NCBI GenBank assembly: GCA_035526585.1
Contig: DATLCC010000087.1
Span: forward strand, 1-64,000
Origin: JAJPHT01 sp035526585
Lineage (GTDB): Archaea > Thermoplasmatota > SW-10-69-26 > JACQPN01 > JAJPHT01
Direction of reading: 5' to 3'
DNA: 64,000 nucleotides
The notes under the pieces are model-generated. The model ran no database searches and was not told the origin of the DNA. It worked only from the letters and a program-made list of their open reading frames with translations. Made by a program: the position numbers and the translations under genes. Below are positions 59,963 through 64,000 of the stretch, piece after piece (position 1 is the first letter of the stretch; every line of letters starts with the position of its first letter).

Positions 59963-61396
59963 GTGCCCTTGGACCCCGATGTCGCCGATGAAGAGGAGGT
60001 CTTCCGGGACAAATGCGGCGTCGTGGGCATCGCGGGGACCGTTGAAGTCGCGCCGCTCCTCTATTACGGCCTCCACGCCCTCCAGCATCGCGGCCAGGAG
60101 TCGGGCGGCATTTCTGTGTTCAACACAGGCGCCACCCGGACCCACAAGGCCATGGGGCTCGTGGACACGGTGTTCACGCCTGAGACGCTCGCCCAGATGC
60201 CCGGCCACGTCGGCATCGGGCACGTCCGGTACGCCACGACCGGCGGCAGCCACATCGAGAACGCGCAGCCTGTGGTCATCGAGGCACAGCAGGGCACGCT
60301 CGCCCTCGCGCACAACGGCGACGTCGTGAACAGCGCGACGCTCCGTGACGAGCTCATGGCGAAGGGCTGGGGCTTCCTCACCACGAACGACACCGAGGTC
60401 GCGGTCCGGCTCCTTGCGACCGAGCTCGCGACGCAGGACAACCGCATCAAGGCGATCCGCAGCGTCATGAAGCGCCTCACGGGATCGTACTGCTTCGTCC
60501 TCCTCCTCGGAGAGACGATCTACGCCATCCGCGATCCCCTCGGCATCAAGCCGCTCTGCTACGGCGAGCTCAAGGACGGCAAGGGATGGGTCGTCGCGTC
60601 CGAATCCACGGCGCTCAACATCCTCGACGCGCGCCTCGTGCGCGACGTGTCCCCGGGCGAGATCCTCGAGCTCACGAAGGACGGCGTGAAGAGCTACCCC
60701 GCGCTCCAGGTGAGCGAGGTCGCGCACTGCATGTTCGAGTACGTGTACTTCGCGCGCGCGGACAGCGTCATCGACACGCGCCCCGTGCACGACGTGCGCA
60801 CCAAGATCGGCGAGCGGCTCGCGAAGGAAGCGCCCGTGCAGGCCGACGGCGTGATCCCCGTGCCCGACAGCGGGCGCACGCACGCGCTCGGATTTGCGGC
60901 CGCGAGCGGCATCCCCTTCGCGGAAGGCCTGATGAAGAACCGCTACGTGCACCGCACGTTCATCATGCCCAGCCAAAGCGCGCGGGACCTGGGCGTGCGC
61001 ATGAAGCTCAATCCTGTCGAGGCGGTCGTGAAAGGCAAGCGTGTCGTCCTCGTCGATGATAGCATCGTGCGCGGCACGACGATGAAACGCATCGTGCACA
61101 TGCTGCGCGACGCTGGCGCCGTCGAAGTGCACGTGCGCATCGGCTCGCCGCCCATCACGAGCCCGTGCTACCTGGGCATCGACATGAACACGCGCACGCA
61201 GCTCGTCGCCGCCAACCACACTGTCGACGAGATCGGCACGATGATCGGCGCCGACTCGCTCGCCTACATCTCGCTCGAAGGGCTGCAGACGAGCATCGGG
61301 CACGACCCGCGGTCGCTCTGCACCGGGTGTCTCACGGGCCAGTACCCCGTGGACATCCCGGGCGAGATCCGCCGCAAGCAGTCGACGCTGTTCTAA
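59963..61396 (+). CDS. purF: Amidophosphoribosyltransferase
   Basis: The 477-residue first enzyme of de novo purine synthesis, transferring ammonia from glutamine to PRPP. A short propeptide precedes the nucleophile in DKCGVVGIAG (Cys18), then ALQHRGQESGGI, HVRYATTGGS, LAHNGDVVN, and the PRPP loop VVLVDDSIVRGTTM. Cysteines suited to a Fe-S cluster occur at the C-terminus (SLCTGCLTGQYP). GTG at 59963 is the only suitable start. Confidence 0.96.
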   Translation: MPLDPDVADEEEVFRDKCGVVGIAGTVEVAPLLYYGLHALQHRGQESGGISVFNTGATRTHKAMGLVDTVFTPETLAQMPGHVGIGHVRYATTGGSHIENAQPVVIEAQQGTLALAHNGDVVNSATLRDELMAKGWGFLTTNDTEVAVRLLATELATQDNRIKAIRSVMKRLTGSYCFVLLLGETIYAIRDPLGIKPLCYGELKDGKGWVVASESTALNILDARLVRDVSPGEILELTKDGVKSYPALQVSEVAHCMFEYVYFARADSVIDTRPVHDVRTKIGERLAKEAPVQADGVIPVPDSGRTHALGFAAASGIPFAEGLMKNRYVHRTFIMPSQSARDLGVRMKLNPVEAVVKGKRVVLVDDSIVRGTTMKRIVHMLRDAGAVEVHVRIGSPPITSPCYLGIDMNTRTQLVAANHTVDEIGTMIGADSLAYISLEGLQTSIGHDPRSLCTGCLTGQYPVDIPGEIRRKQSTLF

Positions 61397-61401
61397 TGTT
61401 G

Positions 61402-61572
61402 AGGCCGAGGCTTAGGCCGAGGACGAGGAAGGGACGAGAACGAGGCCGAGGTCTCGCGCCACGCGTCGTACCGCCTGGCTTCCACGTGGGGTCCACGTGG
61501 CAGCACCTGCGCCTCCTCTTCGTCCGCGTCCTCGTCCTCGTCCTCCCTCGGCCTAAGCCTGGGCCTCGGCCT
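61402..61572. repeat. Large imperfect inverted repeat after purF
   Basis: The left side (61402-61455) is GGCCGAGGCTTAGGCC-like with GAGGACGAGG runs; the right side (61512-61572) is its imperfect complement with TCGGCCTAAGCC and GGGCCTCGGCC. Between them lie two CCACGTGG palindromes (61482-61489, 61493-61500). It could fold into a long hairpin. Confidence 0.6.
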
Positions 61573-61577
61573 TATGC
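61570..61577 (+). promoter_or_regulatory. TATA-like promoter of the coiled-coil gene
   Basis: CCTTATGC, centred about 27 bases before the ATG at 61601. Confidence 0.4.
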
Positions 61578-61600
61578 GGCGGGAGCCGCATGCCTCCCGC

Positions 61601-61858
61601 ATGGGCATCGCCACCTGGCTCAAGGAACGCCGTCTCGAGCGCACGCACCGGAAGCTCAAGCACCTGCGCGCGTTCCAGTCGCGCCTGCGTGACCAGGAGG
61701 CCGACGTCGTGAACCAGCGCAAGGCCGGCGCGCCCTCGACCGAGCTCGAGGCCAAGGAGCGCAAGCTCCACGAGGAGCGCGAGAAGCTCACGCGCGAGAT
61801 CAAGACGCTCCAGGCCGAGGAAGAGAAGCTCAAGGCCGAGCTGAAGCTGGCGGCTTGA
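61601..61858 (+). CDS. Small charged coiled-coil protein
   Basis: An 85-residue protein that is nearly all charged helix: TWLKERRLERTHRKLKHLRAFQSRLRDQEAD, then LEAKERKLHEEREKLTREIKTLQAEEEKLKAEL with heptad spacing, indicating a coiled coil. No family is recognised. The ATG at 61601 has a TATA-like box at leaderless distance; an upstream ATG at 61574 overlaps that box. The AlaX-like frame begins four bases after its stop. Confidence 0.65.
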   Translation: MGIATWLKERRLERTHRKLKHLRAFQSRLRDQEADVVNQRKAGAPSTELEAKERKLHEEREKLTREIKTLQAEEEKLKAELKLAA

Positions 61859-61862
61859 GCGC

Positions 61863-62585
61863 CTGACGGAATACCTCTTCTGGACCAACCCGCGCGCGAA
61901 GACGGCTCTCGCGACCGTCACGGGCCACGCGGCGGGCGGCTTCACCCTCGACCGCTCGGTCTTCCACGCCTCCGTGGAAGGATATCACCATCGCCAGCCG
62001 TGCGACCTCGGGCACGTGCTCGCGGCCGGCCACAAGCTGAAGATCGTCAAGGTGTTCTGGGACCAGCGCGGCCGCCTCGTGCATCGCACCTCGGGGCCGT
62101 TGCCGCCGATCGGAGAAAAGGCGCAGCTCCACGTGGACCAAGACAAGCGCGAGCTGCGGGCCCGGGCGCACGCGGCGCTTCACCTCACGATCACCGCCGC
62201 GAGCGAAAACTATGCGACGTTCACGGAGCCTCCTTTCCTCGTGGGCGGTGGCGAGGCGCGCCTCACGTGCCGCTTCCGCGACGACCCGCGCGTCATCCTC
62301 CCGAAGGTCATCGCGCGCGCGCAGCAGCTCGCCGACGCGCGCGAGGACATCGCGGTGAAATGGGCGCCGCGCGACGACGCGGTGAAGCTCGCAAGCCACG
62401 CGCCGGTGCCCTTCGAACAGGTGATGCCAGGTGAGCCCACGTTGCGCCTGGTGCAATGCGGGAAGCGGAGCCTTCTGCCATGCGACGCGCCCTTGTGCGA
62501 TCACACGTGGCAGATCGGGCAGCTGAAGCTGGGCCTCGTGCAGATCAAGGCCGAGGGCGTGCGCTTCGGCGTGAAGGTCGTGTAG
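61863..62585 (+). CDS. alaX: AlaX-like tRNA-editing protein (alanyl-tRNA synthetase editing domain)
   Basis: About 240 residues matching stand-alone editing proteins that deacylate mischarged tRNA-Ala. Family parts visible: YLFWTNPRAKTALATVTGHAAGGFTLDRSVFHAS, QPCDLGHV, the first metal-ligand pair in RAHAALHLT (HxxxH) and the second in CDHTW (CxxxH-like, CDH). The conserved N-terminus lies upstream of the first conventional codon (GTG 61974); only a CTG at 61863 fits, so the start is unusual or a base error interrupts it. It follows the coiled-coil gene directly. Confidence 0.75.
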   Translation: MTEYLFWTNPRAKTALATVTGHAAGGFTLDRSVFHASVEGYHHRQPCDLGHVLAAGHKLKIVKVFWDQRGRLVHRTSGPLPPIGEKAQLHVDQDKRELRARAHAALHLTITAASENYATFTEPPFLVGGGEARLTCRFRDDPRVILPKVIARAQQLADAREDIAVKWAPRDDAVKLASHAPVPFEQVMPGEPTLRLVQCGKRSLLPCDAPLCDHTWQIGQLKLGLVQIKAEGVRFGVKVV

Positions 62586-62631
62586 AGATCATCAGCGAGC
62601 GCGGCCCGCAGGCCACGCGAGCGGAGAGTGT

Positions 62632-62760
62632 TCACTTCTGGGTGAGCTTGGCGAGGGCTGCGACGCGGATCTTTTCGCGGGTGAGTTTGGTGGGGTCGCA
62701 GAGGTGGCTGGGGCCGCGCATCTTGTGGCCACAGTTGGGGCAGGTCGCCTTGGCGGGCAT
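62632..62760 (-). CDS. 42-residue zinc-finger protein
   Basis: A tiny frame beginning MPAKATCPNCGHKMRG and continuing to a further Cys (SHLCDP), then a basic helix (KLTREKIRVAALAKLTQK). CPNC plus GHK and the later Cys could bind one zinc. A TATA-like CTTATCTGGG is centred 26 bases before the ATG at 62760, which supports expression of a leaderless message. Resembles small archaeal zinc ribbon proteins; function unknown. Confidence 0.6.
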   Translation of the reverse strand: MPAKATCPNCGHKMRGPSHLCDPTKLTREKIRVAALAKLTQK

Positions 62761-62780
62761 GGGCGCGCGAAGGAGGGTCC

Positions 62781-62790
62781 CCCAGATAAG
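62781..62790 (-). promoter_or_regulatory. TATA-like promoter of the small zinc-finger gene
   Basis: CTTATCTGGG on the minus strand at leaderless distance from the ATG at 62760. Confidence 0.45.
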
Positions 62791-62901
62791 CGTTGGCCGC
62801 GTGGTCCAGCTGTGACGCGTCTTCGGCGCTGGCTGAGAATCGTCTTATAGGGGGACGGGGTTCATCGGCGCGTTCCAGGGGTCGTTCCTTGGGGCGAGAA
62901 A

Positions 62902-62975
62902 GGGCTCATGGTCTAGTTGGTTATGACATCCCCTTGACATGGGGAAGATCCCCAGTTCGAATCTGGGTGAGCCCA
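62902..62975 (+). tRNA. tRNA-Val (anticodon GAC)
   Basis: Acceptor GGGCTCA/TGAGCCC, anticodon arm CCCC-TTGACAT-GGGG with GAC, T-arm CCCAG-TTCGAAT-CTGGG and discriminator A. A TATA-like CTTATAG lies about 55 bases upstream. CCA is not encoded. Confidence 0.95.
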
Positions 62976-63035
62976 CTCGCCCGCCCTTCGGGCGGGCTCG
63001 TGAAGGAGGGCCCTGCGGGGCCCATCATACGCACC

Positions 63036-63156
63036 GGGCGCTTAGATCAGTTGGTAGATCACTCCCTTGGCATCGGCAGTCGACGCGTGCTGCGGCACGC
63101 GTCTCTGCCGCACTGCTGTGCGGAGAGGCCGCGAGTTCGAATCTCGCGAGAGCCCA
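63036..63156 (+). pseudogene. tRNA-Ala(GGC)-like copy interrupted by hairpins
   Basis: The first 38 bases are identical to the intact tRNA-Ala at 63192, and the T-arm also matches. After the anticodon loop (TTGGCAT) come about 47 extra bases made of a 9-base-arm hairpin around TGCG (63082-63103) nested in CGGCAG/CTGCCG, and a second hairpin CCGCAC-TGCT-GTGCGG. The acceptor 3' strand has one extra base and a mismatch. Either a pseudogene or a tRNA with an unusual intron. Confidence 0.55.
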
Positions 63157-63191
63157 CCGGAGATCGGCCGGACGGAACCGATCGACACACC

Positions 63192-63264
63192 GGGCGCTTA
63201 GATCAGTTGGTAGATCACTCCCTTGGCATGGGAGAGGCCGCGAGTTCGAATCTCGCAGCGTCCA
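63192..63264 (+). tRNA. tRNA-Ala (anticodon GGC)
   Basis: Acceptor GGGCGCT/AGCGTCC (one G-T pair), anticodon arm CTCCC-TTGGCAT-GGGAG with GGC, T-arm GCGAG-TTCGAAT-CTCGC, discriminator A. Confidence 0.94.
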
Positions 63265-63444
63265 TTCAAGAAGGGTCGTCCGCGCTGTCGCGCGCCCGTG
63301 TGGCGAGCGCGGCGTCGTGACTGCAGCGGCGTACTGTCTTTTCTGAGCCTCATGGTGAAGGGCCGAAGCGCGGCGTTTGCCGCGCACGAGGGGGGAGCAC
63401 CGCGGATCGGGCGGTTCGTGCCCGTGCGGCACCTGGAGTCAGTT

Positions 63445-63494
63445 GGATCCACCTGGATCCACCTGGATCCACCTGGCACCACCTGGATCCACCT
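63445..63494. repeat. Ten-base tandem repeat (GGATCCACCT)
   Basis: Five adjacent units, the fourth with changes (GGCACCACCT). The reverse complement of the same unit forms the array at 48892-48927. A degenerate pair, GGATCCAGCTGGATCC, lies near 63899. Confidence 0.8.
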
Positions 63495-63534
63495 GGAGGC
63501 CGCTGACCCCGATCGATCGCCAATGGCCCCGCGC

Positions 63535-63816
63535 TCACCCCGGCATCTGCAATTCGCGCCCGAACCATGTCGGTTCGAAGTATTCGCCGATCGGGTCTCT
63601 TCCTTCGCGGACAAGACCTTGGCCTGCAAGCGAGAGCTCGATCGAGTAGTCGGGTGGGTCCCCTCGTACCATGCCTCTGATCCGAGTGGGACGGATCCCG
63701 GTCGCGTCGGCGAGCTCGCCTACGCGTGCGCGCCCTCGTGCGCGGATCTCGTCGTACAGGATCTCACGGTCGTCGCTTCGTCGGAAGGAGCGTGCGATGT
63801 CGCCGCCAGCATGCAT
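63535..63816 (-). CDS. Small putative helix-turn-helix protein
   Basis: A 93-residue protein. SDDREILYDEIRARGRARVGELADATGIRPTRIRGMVRG looks like a helix-turn-helix, followed by DYSIELSLAGQGLVREGRD and a short C-terminal strand-like end (GEYFEPTWFGRELQM). It resembles small archaeal winged-helix proteins but no family is certain. ATG at 63816. Confidence 0.5.
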   Translation of the reverse strand: MHAGGDIARSFRRSDDREILYDEIRARGRARVGELADATGIRPTRIRGMVRGDPPDYSIELSLAGQGLVREGRDPIGEYFEPTWFGRELQMPG

Positions 63817-64000
63817 CGGCGGTAGAGAGTGGTCGGTGGGATATCATGGTTCTCGGCGCGTCACGTCATGGGGGGGTCGCCGAATGTATCGTCCAGATGG
63901 ATCCAGCTGGATCCTGATGGCGCCTGCTGGTCGCAAGGACCGATCGTGCTCACGCTGGCCCAAGAAAAGGTGAGAAGAAGGGTCGGGCCGCGCGTCATGC
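63817..64000. other. Window end, no supported gene
   Basis: Apart from a degenerate GGATCC repeat pair near 63899 I see nothing in it; a gene could begin beyond the edge. Confidence 0.4.

Noticed and set aside
62815..63350. Protein frames across the tRNA cluster
   Set aside because: They read through tRNA-Val and tRNA-Ala genes on the same strand.
1..64000. CRISPR array
   Set aside because: No series of direct repeats with unique equal-length spacers was seen; the ten-base arrays have no spacers.
1..64000. Insertion sequence or integrated virus
   Set aside because: No transposase, integrase or viral structural gene was recognised, despite many short repeats and tRNA genes.

Overview
The window is from a GC-rich archaeon, and the gene content fits a mesophilic Thermoplasmatota-like euryarchaeote. 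The archaeal markers are an MCM helicase, NMD3, DUF424, Lhr, a thermosome, the ether-lipid enzymes GGGP synthase and DGGGP synthase, the archaeal early shikimate route (ADH synthase plus DHQ synthase II) and a GHMP-type shikimate kinase. Many genes have a TATA-like box (CTTTTATAT, CTTATC or similar) about 26-32 bases before an ATG or GTG, so leaderless transcription is common. Bacterial-type genes (UvrA, UvrB, SMUG1-like glycosylases, PurE/PurK, and a glutamine synthetase-like/Fe-ADH/ALDH set) are mixed in. The exact lineage is inference.

Layout. 1-974: end of a surface protein with a C-terminal sorting-like tail. 1.2-5.1 kb: Lhr, NMD3, DUF424. 5.1-9.2 kb: creatininase family, PurE, PurK, GNAT, DUF72. 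9.5-12.4 kb: MCM and a ferritin-like DUF892 protein. 12.4-15.0 kb: a pentameric ligand-gated channel homologue and two membrane-lipid genes. 15.2-19.4 kb: a membrane-anchored winged-helix regulator, AzlC/AzlD and a secreted metallopeptidase-like protein. 19.5-30.2 kb: an ACT-domain regulator divergent from a ten-kilobase operon. That operon runs from ADH synthase through chorismate synthase and chorismate mutase/prephenate dehydrogenase to aspartokinase and aspartate-semialdehyde dehydrogenase, so it makes its own aspartate semialdehyde and spends it on aromatic amino acids.

30.2-41.8 kb: zinc ribbon protein, an AT-richer gap with a possible small RNA, an orphan branched-chain-type binding lipoprotein, a metallo-beta-lactamase, secreted lipoproteins, and a glutamine amidotransferase/GS-like/Fe-ADH/ALDH cluster that looks like amine or aldehyde metabolism. 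41.8-54.2 kb: two tandem MidA-like methyltransferases, two tandem SMUG1-like glycosylases, UvrA, asparaginase, ArsR, a membrane phosphoesterase and UvrB. 55-57.4 kb: tRNA-Ser, a broken tRNA-Ser copy and a split transketolase. 57.5-61.4 kb: thermosome/Hsp20 and PurF. 61.6-64 kb: small genes, an AlaX-like editing protein, tRNA-Val, and two tRNA-Ala copies, one of them interrupted.

The most unusual layer is short repetitive DNA rather than genes: small perfect hairpins with CGCA/TGCG loops inside genes and tRNA copies, a four-copy palindromic element of about 60 bases, a hairpin repeated three times around the transketolase genes, and ten-base tandem repeats. I saw no CRISPR array, insertion sequence, rRNA or integrase.
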